NCBI GenBank assembly: GCA_902517795.1
Contig: CABYDR010000005.1
Location: 1-52,607, forward strand
DNA length: 52,607 nucleotides
DNA from: an uncultured Woeseiaceae bacterium
GTDB taxonomy: Bacteria > Pseudomonadota > Gammaproteobacteria > Steroidobacterales > Woeseiaceae
Direction of reading: 5' to 3'
Below are positions 1 through 10,026 of the stretch, one piece after another (position 1 is the stretch's first letter; every line of letters begins with the position of its first letter). The notes beneath the pieces are model-generated. The model saw only the letters and a program-made list of their open reading frames with translations. It was not told the origin of the DNA and did not search any database. The translations under genes were made by a program, and so were the position numbers.

Positions 1-38
1 AACAGTATTGCGTCTTTGTTTAAGTTGGGTTAAGTTAA

Positions 39-54
39 ACACAACATATTGTGT
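39..54. promoter_or_regulatory. NrdR box upstream of nrdJ
   Basis: ACACAACATATTGTGT matches the NrdR consensus aCaCwAtATaTwGtGt at 15 of 16 positions; about 80 bp upstream of the RNR start. Confidence 0.8.
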
Positions 55-136
55 TTTAGATTTTATTCAAATTTTACAAAAAATACACATAAAATTGTCT
101 TAAATTCTTTCTTATTTACTTGGTAAAACGATAAAA

Positions 137-2296
137 ATGGGCTCAGCAGTCAAAAACAAAGAAGACCAGAAAAGTTCACTTGCAGTAGATCTCCAGTCAA
201 CTTCTCTCGATATATGGCAGACAAAATATCAACTTAAGTCGAAAGATGGCTCAAAAATAGACAAAAATATTGACGATACATACATGAGACTCGCACGTGC
301 TCTCTCTGATGTAGAAAAAGAAACTGACAAAGAGAAATACTATGACAAATTCTTGTGGGCATTGAGAGCGGGAGCCATTCCAGCTGGAAGGATTGTTTCA
401 AATGCAGGCGCCGAAGAACATAAACCTGCAACTTCTACTATCAATTGCACAGTATCAGGTACAGTGTCTGATTCAATGGACAATATTCTTGATAAAGTTC
501 ATGAAGCTGGTCTCACATTAAAAGCAGGTTGCGGTATTGGTTATGAGTTTTCTACTCTTAGGCCAAAGGGTGCTTATGTGTCAGGTGCCGGTGCTTATAC
601 ATCAGGGCCTCTCTCATTCATGGATATCTATGACAAGATGTGTTTTACGGTTTCCTCTGCTGGAGGAAGGCGAGGGGCACAAATGGGAACATTTGATATC
701 AGTCATCCTGATATCGTCGAGTTTATTCGTGCAAAACGTGAAGATGGCCGTTTGAGACAATTCAATCTCTCATTACTAATCACAGAAGAATTCATGGAAG
801 CGGTTAAAAATAATAAAGAGTGGGATCTGGCTTTCCCAATAACCCAAAAAGAGATAGATGAAGATGGCCTAGACATTAATGACAATTCAATTTTTGTATG
901 GCGTGAATGGCCAGAACAAAAGAATTACATAACAGATAATCAAGGTCTAGTCGCCTGCAAAATATATAAGAAAATGCCAGCTCAAAGAGTTTGGGATATC
1001 ATTATGACGTCAACCTATGATTACGCTGAACCAGGATTCGTCTTGATAGACAAGGTAAACCAAATGAACAACAATTGGTTTGCTGAAAATATCAGAGCGA
1101 CAAACCCATGTGGCGAACAACCACTTCCTCCTTATGGTTCATGTCTGCTTGGCTCAGTGAACTTAACTAAGTTTGTGACTGACCCTTTTACCGAAAACGT
1201 AAAATTTGATTGGGCTGAATTTAAGAAGGTTGTGAAAATATTCACAAGAATGCTCGATAATGTAGTTGAGATTAATGGCTTGCCGCTCTCACAGCAGCAA
1301 GGTGAGATCCTAAGAAAACGTCGTCATGGAATGGGATTCCTCGGCCTAGGATCTGCAATTACGATGCTCAGGATGAAATACGGGAGTGAGGAATCTGTTG
1401 ATTTTACTAAAGAAGTTTCCAAGCAGCTTGCTATGTCAGGTTGGGAGGCGTCTCTTGAGCTCGCCGAAGAAAAAGGACCGGCACCTATAATGAATGAAGA
1501 CTTTGAAGTAACACATGAAATGTTAAGAAAACGACCGAAAATGTTGGATGACGGTTTCAAGGTAGGTGATAAGGTAAAAGGACGAGTGCTTCACAGTCTT
1601 TATAGTAATTATATGCAGCGCATAGCAGATATAGATCCGGAACTTGTGCAAAAACTAGCAGAGAAGGGCTCTCGTTTTACACACCACAGTTCTATAGCGC
1701 CCACAGGAACTATTGCACTCTCGCTTGCAAATAATGCGAGCAATGGCATTGAACCAACATTTGCACATCACTACTTCAGGAATGTAATCCGTGAGGGAAA
1801 GAAGACCAAAGAAAAAGTAGACGTTTTTTCATACGAGCTTTTAGCTTATAGGGCAATCATCAATGATCAGGCTATGCCCAGCATAACAGATCCTGATGAC
1901 CAGAATAAACTGCCGGATTATTTTGTAACTGCAGAGACCATTTCACCAAAGGAGCATGTCGATATTCAGGCAGCGTCACAATATTGGATTGATTCTTCAA
2001 TATCAAAAACTGCGAATGTTCCGACAGATTTCCCTTACGAAGATTTTAAAGATATTTATCTGTATGCCTATGAACAAGGTCTCAAGGGCTGCACAACATT
2101 TAGATTTAATCCAGAAGCATTTCAAGGTGTTCTCGTTAAAGAGGATGATCTCAAGAATACCTCATATTCATTTACACTTGAAGATGGAAGTGAGGTCGAG
2201 TTTAAAGGTGACGAAATGATTGAGTATGACGGCGAGGTTCACTCTGCTGCAAATTTGTTTGATGCCTTAAAAGAAGGTTATTACGGTAAATTCTAG
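137..2296 (+). CDS. nrdJ: Adenosylcobalamin-dependent (class II) ribonucleotide reductase, large fragment NrdJa
   Basis: 719 aa; STINCTVSGT, GIGYEFSTLRPKGA, NPCGEQPLPPYGSCLLGSVNLT and HHSSIAPTGTIALS motifs; no intein. Confidence 0.93.
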   Translation: MGSAVKNKEDQKSSLAVDLQSTSLDIWQTKYQLKSKDGSKIDKNIDDTYMRLARALSDVEKETDKEKYYDKFLWALRAGAIPAGRIVSNAGAEEHKPATSTINCTVSGTVSDSMDNILDKVHEAGLTLKAGCGIGYEFSTLRPKGAYVSGAGAYTSGPLSFMDIYDKMCFTVSSAGGRRGAQMGTFDISHPDIVEFIRAKREDGRLRQFNLSLLITEEFMEAVKNNKEWDLAFPITQKEIDEDGLDINDNSIFVWREWPEQKNYITDNQGLVACKIYKKMPAQRVWDIIMTSTYDYAEPGFVLIDKVNQMNNNWFAENIRATNPCGEQPLPPYGSCLLGSVNLTKFVTDPFTENVKFDWAEFKKVVKIFTRMLDNVVEINGLPLSQQQGEILRKRRHGMGFLGLGSAITMLRMKYGSEESVDFTKEVSKQLAMSGWEASLELAEEKGPAPIMNEDFEVTHEMLRKRPKMLDDGFKVGDKVKGRVLHSLYSNYMQRIADIDPELVQKLAEKGSRFTHHSSIAPTGTIALSLANNASNGIEPTFAHHYFRNVIREGKKTKEKVDVFSYELLAYRAIINDQAMPSITDPDDQNKLPDYFVTAETISPKEHVDIQAASQYWIDSSISKTANVPTDFPYEDFKDIYLYAYEQGLKGCTTFRFNPEAFQGVLVKEDDLKNTSYSFTLEDGSEVEFKGDEMIEYDGEVHSAANLFDALKEGYYGKF

Positions 2297-2322
2297 CCAG
2301 AATTGAACAAAAGAATATTTAT

Positions 2323-3027
2323 ATGAAAAAAATTGAAAAAAAAATAGTAGGTTACTCTGTAAGCCAGCCATCTCAAAATTCTGATTCTAAAAAAAACACA
2401 CAAAAAGAAGAACCTAGGGAGCATCGAGCCGAAGTAATTCGTATGCATGAAAAGCTTGAGCGGCCTGAAATACTGGTTGGCTCAACTTACAAAGTCAAAA
2501 CACCAATCTCTGATCATGCAATGTATGTCACAATCAATGATATTGTCCTGAATAAAGATACTGATGATGAGAAAAGAAGACCATTTGAGATATTCATTAA
2601 TTCAAAAAATCTTGATCATTATCAATGGATTGTCGCACTAACGAGAGTTATATCTGCAGTATTTAGAAAAGGCGGTGATGTTACTTTCTTGGTTGATGAG
2701 CTAAAAGCTGTTTTTGATCCGAGAGGAGGTTATTGGCAACCAGGCGGCAAATTCATGCCTTCTATTATTGCTGAGCTTGGCTATATAGTTGAGAAGCATC
2801 TCATATCTATTGGGTTGCTTTCAACCACTGAACTTGATGAGCATCAGAAAGAGCTTCTTAATCAAAAACGTGAAGAATTCGAGAATGCAAAAAAACAACA
2901 GGATGCATTTTCAAAATCTGATTATCCTGATGGTGCACAACTATGTGCAAAATGTAATGATACGGCTGTAATAATGCTTGATGGTTGTATGACTTGCCTG
3001 GCATGTGGCGACTCTAAATGCGGTTAA
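2323..3027 (+). CDS. nrdJb: NrdJb-type C-terminal subunit of split class II RNR (Cys-rich tail)
   Basis: 234 aa; 26 bp after nrdJa; TSCPD-like region (NLDHYQWIVALTRVISAVFRKGGD) and C-terminal CAKC...CMTCLACGDSKCG. Confidence 0.85.
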   Translation: MKKIEKKIVGYSVSQPSQNSDSKKNTQKEEPREHRAEVIRMHEKLERPEILVGSTYKVKTPISDHAMYVTINDIVLNKDTDDEKRRPFEIFINSKNLDHYQWIVALTRVISAVFRKGGDVTFLVDELKAVFDPRGGYWQPGGKFMPSIIAELGYIVEKHLISIGLLSTTELDEHQKELLNQKREEFENAKKQQDAFSKSDYPDGAQLCAKCNDTAVIMLDGCMTCLACGDSKCG

Positions 3028-3284
3028 TAGCATAGATATAAAAAATATCTATCAGTTTTTGATTCATAAGGGCTGCTTCCTTATCCAGGCTTTATTTTCT
3101 TATAAGCTTTTTCACCAAGCGTAGCATCATATTAAGAGATCCAGATAGCTTTCAAATTAAGATAATTGAAGATAGCCTTAAAGACAAATATTAAAAATAC
3201 ATAAAGTATTCTGGTAGATTGATCGCTCAAAAAACAACATATTTATCGTGTTATTCATAACTTATCTTGTAGTAAGATATCAAT

Positions 3285-4691
3285 ATGATAAAAGTACCTA
3301 ATTTCAATAATATAACAATATCTGTGTTAGGTGATGTTATGCTTGACAGATACCTTTTCGGAAAAAGTGACAGAATTTCTCCTGAGGCGCCAGTCCCAAT
3401 TGTTAATATAAGTAAAACAGAAGTCCGTGCTGGTGGCGCTGCTAATGTTGCAGTCAATTTAAATCAACTAGGTATTCAAACAAATCTATTTGGATTGTTG
3501 GGTGATGATGAAGAAGGGCAAATTTTAGAAGATATTTTATCTAGAGCAGGCGTCAGTTGTCACTTAAAGAAAATAAAATCAACCAATACTACTGTAAAGA
3601 CAAGAATCCAAAGTAGAGGTCAGCAACTTATTCGTTTCGATAAAGATTCGTCCAACAACGAATCATTTTTTTCAGACAACGAAATAAATAATTTAATAAT
3701 CAACTCAAATGCTCTCATTATTTCAGATTACGAAAAAGGCGCGACTGTAGGAATAGAAAAGATTCTAAAATTTTGCCGAAAAAATAATGTCTTAACATTA
3801 TTGGATCCAAAAGGCCTAAGTTTTAAAAAATATAAATTTGCTGATATCTTAACGCCAAATGAGAATGAATTTGAAGCTGTGGTAGGAAAATGCAGAGATG
3901 AAAATGAAATGGTAAATAGATCTGCTAAGCTCATAAGTGATTTACGATTAAAAGCTATTTTAATTACAAGAAGCCACAAGGGTATGCTTTTGGTAACAGA
4001 AGATGGTGACTTCAGTCATCTCCAAACAGAAGCAAGAGACGTTTATGATGTTACAGGCGCTGGTGATACTGTCATCTCTGTTCTGGCAGCATCTATCGCA
4101 GCAGGAGAGAAAATTATAGATGCAGCGAAATTATCTAACATTGCTGCCGGTATCGTAGTTAGTAAAATTGGCGTTGAACCTGTTAGCCTCAGTCAACTAA
4201 ATAATAAGATCAATCAAAAAAAACAGAGTGGCATATGCTCTATAGAAGAGATTGAAAATATCTCAAAGATAGCTAGAGAAAATGGTGGAAAAATAGTCAT
4301 GACAAACGGTTGTTTTGACATATTGCATGCAGGGCACATCAAATATCTTGAGGAAGCGAAGGCTTTAGGTGGCACACTTATCATTGCCATCAATGACGAT
4401 GAGTCAGTTGTAAGACTAAAAGGTAAGCATCGGCCAATTAATCCATTGAGTGACAGAATGAAAGTTTTAGATGGGTTGACCTCCAGTGATTTTATAGTTC
4501 CTTTTGAGGAAGACACACCAATAGAATTAATAAATATAATTAAACCTGATATTTTGGTTAAGGGCGGTGATTACTCAGTCAATGATGTAGTTGGATCTGA
4601 TGAGGTAAGAGAATATGGTGGTGATGTAAAAATATTAAGTTATTTGGATGGTTATTCTTCTAGTAAAATCATTGAAAAACTTAAAATATAG
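3285..4691 (+). CDS. hldE: Bifunctional D-glycero-beta-D-manno-heptose-7-phosphate kinase / 1-phosphate adenylyltransferase
   Basis: 468 aa; N-terminal PfkB kinase (DVTGAGDTVIS) and C-terminal nucleotidyltransferase (TNGCFDILHAGHIKYLEEAK). Confidence 0.95.
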   Translation: MIKVPNFNNITISVLGDVMLDRYLFGKSDRISPEAPVPIVNISKTEVRAGGAANVAVNLNQLGIQTNLFGLLGDDEEGQILEDILSRAGVSCHLKKIKSTNTTVKTRIQSRGQQLIRFDKDSSNNESFFSDNEINNLIINSNALIISDYEKGATVGIEKILKFCRKNNVLTLLDPKGLSFKKYKFADILTPNENEFEAVVGKCRDENEMVNRSAKLISDLRLKAILITRSHKGMLLVTEDGDFSHLQTEARDVYDVTGAGDTVISVLAASIAAGEKIIDAAKLSNIAAGIVVSKIGVEPVSLSQLNNKINQKKQSGICSIEEIENISKIARENGGKIVMTNGCFDILHAGHIKYLEEAKALGGTLIIAINDDESVVRLKGKHRPINPLSDRMKVLDGLTSSDFIVPFEEDTPIELINIIKPDILVKGGDYSVNDVVGSDEVREYGGDVKILSYLDGYSSSKIIEKLKI

Positions 4692-4724
4692 TGATGTGAT
4701 AATTGCATATCATAGGCTTATAGT

Positions 4725-6011
4725 ATGAACAAATTGATGCGCTTGATGTACCACGCATTAACATATATCTTGCTGCCTTTCTTGATATTTTTCTGGCTTG
4801 TAAAAAGCCTTTTAAATAAATCATATCTGGACCGTCTTACGCAAAGATTTGGATTTGGTTATCCAAAACTGAATTCAGGTTCAATCTGGATACATGCGGT
4901 TTCAGTAGGAGAAGTTCAAGCCTCAATCCCACTTGTGAATGAGCTGAAACATCATTATCCTTATAAGGAAATAATAATTACTACTGTCACTCCGACAGGT
5001 TCAAAGCAAGTAAAGAATATATTTAAGGGCGCAGTAAAAACTTCATATATCCCTTTCGAAATAAACTTTGCCATTAAGAATTTCTTTAATTTAATTAACC
5101 CATCTGTTGCTTTGATAATGGAAACTGAGATATGGCCAAATTTATATAAAGAATGCGGTAGTAGAGGGATTCCATTAATTTTAGTCAGTGCGCGTATATC
5201 TGAAAAATCTCTAATAAATTATAAGCGTTTTTTACCTCTTTTCAGAGATACCTTATCTCATGGAATTCTGATTGCTGCTCAGAGTCAGATCGATGCTGAC
5301 CGTTTTTTGACTCTTGGTGCCAGCAAAGACAGAACATGGATAATGGGTAATATAAAATTCGATTTTAAATTACCAGAGGAGATACTAACAAAAGCAAAAA
5401 TCCATAGATCAAAGATATTTCCCAGAAGAAAAATTTGGATAGCTGCAAGTACCCATGATCATGAAGAGGAGATTATTCTTGAGGCACATAAAAAAATTTC
5501 TAAGAAAATAGGAAATATACTCTTAATTCTTGTTCCTAGGCATCCAGAAAGATTCGCAAAAATAACTCAGATATTAAAAGAAGACAAATGGAAATACTCA
5601 AAAAAATCAGATGACCAGGATATTCCAGAGAGTTGTCAAGTCATACTGATAGATACAATTGGCGAATTGTTGTTTTTTTATGCATGCAGTGACGTTGCAT
5701 TCGTAGGCGGAAGTCTTTTACCAGTAGGGGGTCATAATCTACTGGAGCCTGCTGCTATTGGGTTACCTATTATCACTGGAGCTCATACATTTAATCAAAA
5801 AGAAATGACAGATCGGCTGGCTCAGGCGAATGCCCTGAGAATTGTTCATAATGCAAATTCTCTTTCTAGCGATGTTATCTTTTTTCTAACAAATGCTGAG
5901 GAATCAAAAAATGCTGGCCAGAGAGGAAAATTAATTGTTGAAAGCAATAAAGGCGCTATCAAAAGTCTGATGAAACGTCTGAGTATTATTATTGGTGAGG
6001 AAACTCAATAA
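4725..6011 (+). CDS. waaA: 3-deoxy-D-manno-octulosonic acid transferase
   Basis: 428 aa; IWIHAVSVGEVQASIPLV, METEIWPNL, GGHNLLEPAAIGLPIITG. Confidence 0.95.
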   Translation: MNKLMRLMYHALTYILLPFLIFFWLVKSLLNKSYLDRLTQRFGFGYPKLNSGSIWIHAVSVGEVQASIPLVNELKHHYPYKEIIITTVTPTGSKQVKNIFKGAVKTSYIPFEINFAIKNFFNLINPSVALIMETEIWPNLYKECGSRGIPLILVSARISEKSLINYKRFLPLFRDTLSHGILIAAQSQIDADRFLTLGASKDRTWIMGNIKFDFKLPEEILTKAKIHRSKIFPRRKIWIAASTHDHEEEIILEAHKKISKKIGNILLILVPRHPERFAKITQILKEDKWKYSKKSDDQDIPESCQVILIDTIGELLFFYACSDVAFVGGSLLPVGGHNLLEPAAIGLPIITGAHTFNQKEMTDRLAQANALRIVHNANSLSSDVIFFLTNAEESKNAGQRGKLIVESNKGAIKSLMKRLSIIIGEETQ

Positions 6012-7406
6012 TTATTTAATTATATCCTCAGGTGTATCTCTTTCTTTGAACCACTGATCAATTTCCTCTAGATCCTGAACACGAAGTGTTCCTGCTGCTC
6101 TTTTTAAATAAAAGACATTTGCAATATAGTCGTACCTGCTTTTTGAATAGTTTTGTATGGCATTTTCAAGGGCAAATTGAGAATTTAGAACATCTACAAT
6201 TGTTCTTGTACCAACGTTAAAACCAGCTTGTGTAGCCTCAAGTGCAGTTCGACTTGATACCACTGCTTGTTTAAAAGCATTTACACGACTTATCTCAGAG
6301 GTTACACCCAGATAAGCATCTCGAGTTTCTCTTTCAGTTTCTCTGGCAATTCGTTGTAGTTTTTCTCTGCTAGCACGATGAAGATAAACAGCTTCTTGAA
6401 CTTTTGATGAAGTCATTCCACCAGAATATATTGGTATAGAGAGCTGAATATAGACTGAGTCACTCTGATTGCTAACACTCAGGTCTGGAAAATTGATCGC
6501 GTTTCTGATTTGATCTTCATTATCAGTATTTTGCTTGCCTATATTTGCACCAAGATTTATAGATGGGTAGTGACCTGTCCTTTGGTAAGAAATTTCATGG
6601 CGTGCAATCTCCTCCTCAAATCTATTGGAGATTAGAGAGAGATTCTGTTGCATCGCAGATGCAATCCAATCATTCTCAATACTAGGATTAGGTGGTAATA
6701 ATGGCAGATCTTCATCAGGTGCATCGAGATTTGGCAGGTATGCTCCTGTAATCTCTCTGAGGAGTTCTCTCGCATTAGCTAATGATCTCTTTGCATTAAT
6801 TTCATTTGCTACACTTTGATCAAATGCAGCCTGAGATTCTTGGACATCTGTAATCGCTATTAATCCAACTTCATAACGTTGTTTTGCTTGTTCAAGTTGT
6901 CGCGATATAGCAAGTTTGTTGCTATTTAGTGATACTAGATTATCTTCTGCAGCAAGAACATTCAGGTATCTAGTAACTACTCTGATAATTAGGTCCTGTT
7001 GTTGAATCTCATAATCAATTTCTGCTTTTGCGGATCGCTTACCTGCTTGCTTTAGATTCACCCATTTTCCCCACTCAAACAATGTCTGATTTAATTGTAA
7101 CTGCCATCCAGTAGATAATGTTTTTGATTCCGTGTTAACCGCACCTACTTCTCCGGTTATATTTGATTCTATAGTGGAGCCATCGTAATTTGATATCGTG
7201 TAGCGACTTCCAATACCAAGCTCAGGTAAAAGCCTACTGCGTGCTTGCATCTCTCCCTCTAAAGCTGCCAGACGTCTTGACTCTGCCTCATGAATTAAGG
7301 GGTCGCTTTGTAACGCTCGTTGGTACACCTCCAGAAGAGATGCTGATGAAGCAGGCTCTATTACAAAAGAAGCCAAAACGAGTATATAAAAAGTTTTTCT
7401 ATTCAT
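6012..7406 (-). CDS. tolC: TolC family outer membrane efflux protein
   Basis: 464 aa; signal peptide; LNQTLFEWGKW, AQAGFNVGTRTIVDVLNSQ. Confidence 0.9.
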   Translation of the reverse strand: MNRKTFYILVLASFVIEPASSASLLEVYQRALQSDPLIHEAESRRLAALEGEMQARSRLLPELGIGSRYTISNYDGSTIESNITGEVGAVNTESKTLSTGWQLQLNQTLFEWGKWVNLKQAGKRSAKAEIDYEIQQQDLIIRVVTRYLNVLAAEDNLVSLNSNKLAISRQLEQAKQRYEVGLIAITDVQESQAAFDQSVANEINAKRSLANARELLREITGAYLPNLDAPDEDLPLLPPNPSIENDWIASAMQQNLSLISNRFEEEIARHEISYQRTGHYPSINLGANIGKQNTDNEDQIRNAINFPDLSVSNQSDSVYIQLSIPIYSGGMTSSKVQEAVYLHRASREKLQRIARETERETRDAYLGVTSEISRVNAFKQAVVSSRTALEATQAGFNVGTRTIVDVLNSQFALENAIQNYSKSRYDYIANVFYLKRAAGTLRVQDLEEIDQWFKERDTPEDIIK

Positions 7407-7435
7407 TAATTTATTGATTGGTAGAAAATAGGAAA

Positions 7436-7756
7436 TTAGTATTTTTGTATTTTTTTATCCACTGTATCCGACCATTTGTTTATTCCCCCCTCGATATTTG
7501 CGACATCTGTAAATGATCTACTCACTAAAAATTTTGCTATTTCAGCACTTCTGATACCAGATCTACATAACACTGCAATAGGTTTTTCTTTATTAAGTTC
7601 ATCTATCCGTGATCTTACATCATTCATTGGAATGAAAATAGAGTTTGGGAGTTTTGCAATTTCAATTTCTTCCTTTTCTCTAACATCGAGCAGTTGCCAG
7701 TTATTTTTTTTGCTTCTAATATCAAAAAACTCTCTTGGCGTGATTTTTTTGTACAA
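7436..7756 (-). CDS. Rhodanese-like domain protein
   Basis: 106 aa; LLDVREKEE and CRSGIRSAEIAKFL active-site loop. Confidence 0.9.
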   Translation of the reverse strand: MYKKITPREFFDIRSKKNNWQLLDVREKEEIEIAKLPNSIFIPMNDVRSRIDELNKEKPIAVLCRSGIRSAEIAKFLVSRSFTDVANIEGGINKWSDTVDKKIQKY

Positions 7757-7842
7757 AATAGTTACCCTTCAAAATATTGTTTCATTTAAATTTTAATTCT
7801 TTTCTGATAAGTATTCAGATAAGAAATGTAAATAATGGTAAC

Positions 7843-7873
7843 GAAAAAAAACCGCCAAAAGGCGGTTTTTTTT
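7843..7873 (-). terminator. Rho-independent terminator downstream of hppA (symmetrical, could act both ways)
   Basis: AAAAAAAACCGCC-AAAA-GGCGGTTTTTTTT, GC stem with T-tracts on both strands. Confidence 0.92.
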
Positions 7874-7884
7874 GATTAATTAAC

Positions 7885-9936
7885 TTACATCAGCGGAACA
7901 ATTAATAATGCTACTATGTTAATTATTTTAATCAGAGGATTAATAGCAGGACCTGCTGTGTCTTTGTATGGATCACCAACGGTATCACCTGTTACAGCGG
8001 CTTTATGAGCATCTGATCCTTTACCTCCACAGTTTCCATCCTCAACGTATTTCTTAGCATTATCCCAAGCTCCCCCTCCAGTTGTCATTGAGATTGCAAC
8101 AAATAAACCTGTAAGAATGCTTCCAAGAAGCACTCCACCTAATGCCTCTGGACCGAGAATCAAGCCTACAGCAATTGGAACTAAAATTGGCAATAAGGAT
8201 GGCACAATCATTTCTTTAATAGCCGCTTTAGTCAAAAGATCTACAGCTTTATCGTATTCTGGTTTTTGAGTACCTTCCATGATGCCCGGCATGTCTTTGA
8301 ATTGTCTCCTTACCTCAGTAACAACTGAACTTGCTGCTCTACCAACTGCTTCCATAGCCATTGAACCAAAGATAAAAGGAACCAAACCGCCGAGGAATAA
8401 ACCAATAATTACGAGATGGTCTGATAAATCAAATGATACTAATATGTTATTTTTCTCCAGCGCATTGGTGTAATCAGCGAACAAAACAAGTGCAGCTAGA
8501 CCTGCCGATCCAATGGCATATCCTTTTGTAACTGCTTTTGTAGTGTTACCAACAGCATCTAATTGATCAGTAATATTTCGAACTTCGGAAGGAAGTTCAG
8601 ACATCTCTGCAATACCGCCAGCATTATCTGTTATTGGTCCAAAAGCATCTAAAGCTACGACCACACCAGTCATTGATAACATTGATGTCGCCGCTATCGC
8701 AATATTGTATAGCCCTGCCATAGCATCTCCATCGGGTGCCAATTCAAATGCTCCCCAGATGCTTGCACAAACAGCGATTACTGGCATAGCAGTTGATTTC
8801 ATTGAGATACCAAGACCAGCAATAATATTTGTTGCATCACCTGATAGTGATGCTTCTGCAATTTCTTGTACTGGTTTGTAATCAGTGCTGGTGTAATACT
8901 CTGTTATGATAACCATCGCAGCAGTCAATGCCAGCCCAATCAGAGCAGAACCATAAATACCTGAGGCATTTCCTGTCACACTCATCATCATGTTTGTGAT
9001 TGGGTAAAATGCAATTGCTGCCAGAACTCCGGCTACAATCATTCCCTTGTATAAAGCACCCATAACTTTTCCGCCATCTGATGTTTTGACAAAGAATGTA
9101 CCTATAATTGATGCCACGATGGAAATTGCCCCTAGTACAAGAGGATAAATTGACATGACGCTTCCATATTCGGTGGCTATAAGCGACCCGAGTAGCATCG
9201 TTGCAATAATTGTTACTGCATATGTTTCAAACAGGTCAGCAGCCATACCAGCACAATCACCAACATTGTCACCAACATTATCAGCAATTACTCCAGGATT
9301 TCTTGGATCATCTTCAGGTATTCCTGCTTCTACTTTACCCACTAAATCAGCACCGACATCTGCACCCTTTGTGAATATTCCTCCACCCAATCTTGCGAAT
9401 ATTGAGATGAGCGATCCACCAAAAGCAAGCCCTATAAGAGAATGGATGGCATCCTCAGATGTCATACCCATGTTCATAAGTATTAGGTAGTAACCAGCAA
9501 CTCCAAATAGACCTAAACCCACAACAAGTAGACCAGTTATCGCGCCGCCCTTAAAGGCAATGTTTAGGGCAGGATTGACACCAATTCTTGCTGCTTCCGC
9601 TGTTCTTACATTAGCCCTCACAGAGACAAACATTCCAATGTAGCCAGCCAAGGCTGAAAAGATTGCACCAATTGCAAAGCCAATACCTGTTGCAATATCA
9701 AGGTATACAGATAGCAGTATGAACAAAACCAGACCAACAATACCTATAGTCCTGTATTGTCTGTTCATGTATGCGTTAGCACCTTCTTGGATGAAGCCAG
9801 CAATTTGTTGCATTTTTTCATTACCTGCTGATTGTTTTACAATCCATTGAGCAGAAAAAATTCCATATAAAATTGCCAGTCCACCAGCTGAAATAGATAG
9901 CCATAGGGCGATATTGTCTGTCATATTACTCTCCAA
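7885..9936 (-). CDS. hppA: Membrane-bound proton-translocating pyrophosphatase, K+-independent type
   Basis: 683 aa; [60 protein letters not shown]. Confidence 0.96.
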   Translation of the reverse strand: MESNMTDNIALWLSISAGGLAILYGIFSAQWIVKQSAGNEKMQQIAGFIQEGANAYMNRQYRTIGIVGLVLFILLSVYLDIATGIGFAIGAIFSALAGYIGMFVSVRANVRTAEAARIGVNPALNIAFKGGAITGLLVVGLGLFGVAGYYLILMNMGMTSEDAIHSLIGLAFGGSLISIFARLGGGIFTKGADVGADLVGKVEAGIPEDDPRNPGVIADNVGDNVGDCAGMAADLFETYAVTIIATMLLGSLIATEYGSVMSIYPLVLGAISIVASIIGTFFVKTSDGGKVMGALYKGMIVAGVLAAIAFYPITNMMMSVTGNASGIYGSALIGLALTAAMVIITEYYTSTDYKPVQEIAEASLSGDATNIIAGLGISMKSTAMPVIAVCASIWGAFELAPDGDAMAGLYNIAIAATSMLSMTGVVVALDAFGPITDNAGGIAEMSELPSEVRNITDQLDAVGNTTKAVTKGYAIGSAGLAALVLFADYTNALEKNNILVSFDLSDHLVIIGLFLGGLVPFIFGSMAMEAVGRAASSVVTEVRRQFKDMPGIMEGTQKPEYDKAVDLLTKAAIKEMIVPSLLPILVPIAVGLILGPEALGGVLLGSILTGLFVAISMTTGGGAWDNAKKYVEDGNCGGKGSDAHKAAVTGDTVGDPYKDTAGPAINPLIKIINIVALLIVPLM

Positions 9937-10026
9937 GAGTTTTTATAATAATTAACACATTAATTAGGTTAAAAAAGTTTATAAATATAATCGAATACTA
10001 GTCTGAAGTATTTAAAAAAACCGCAA

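Noticed and set aside
234-431. Short antisense ORFs inside nrdJ and many other genes (track entries such as 234-431, 1324-1560, 4214-4516, 9155-9490)
   Set aside because: They lie opposite strongly supported genes, have no recognisable motifs and look like chance open frames.
137-2296. Possible intein in nrdJ (common host gene)
   Set aside because: Protein is of ordinary length and motifs are uninterrupted; no intein splice motifs.
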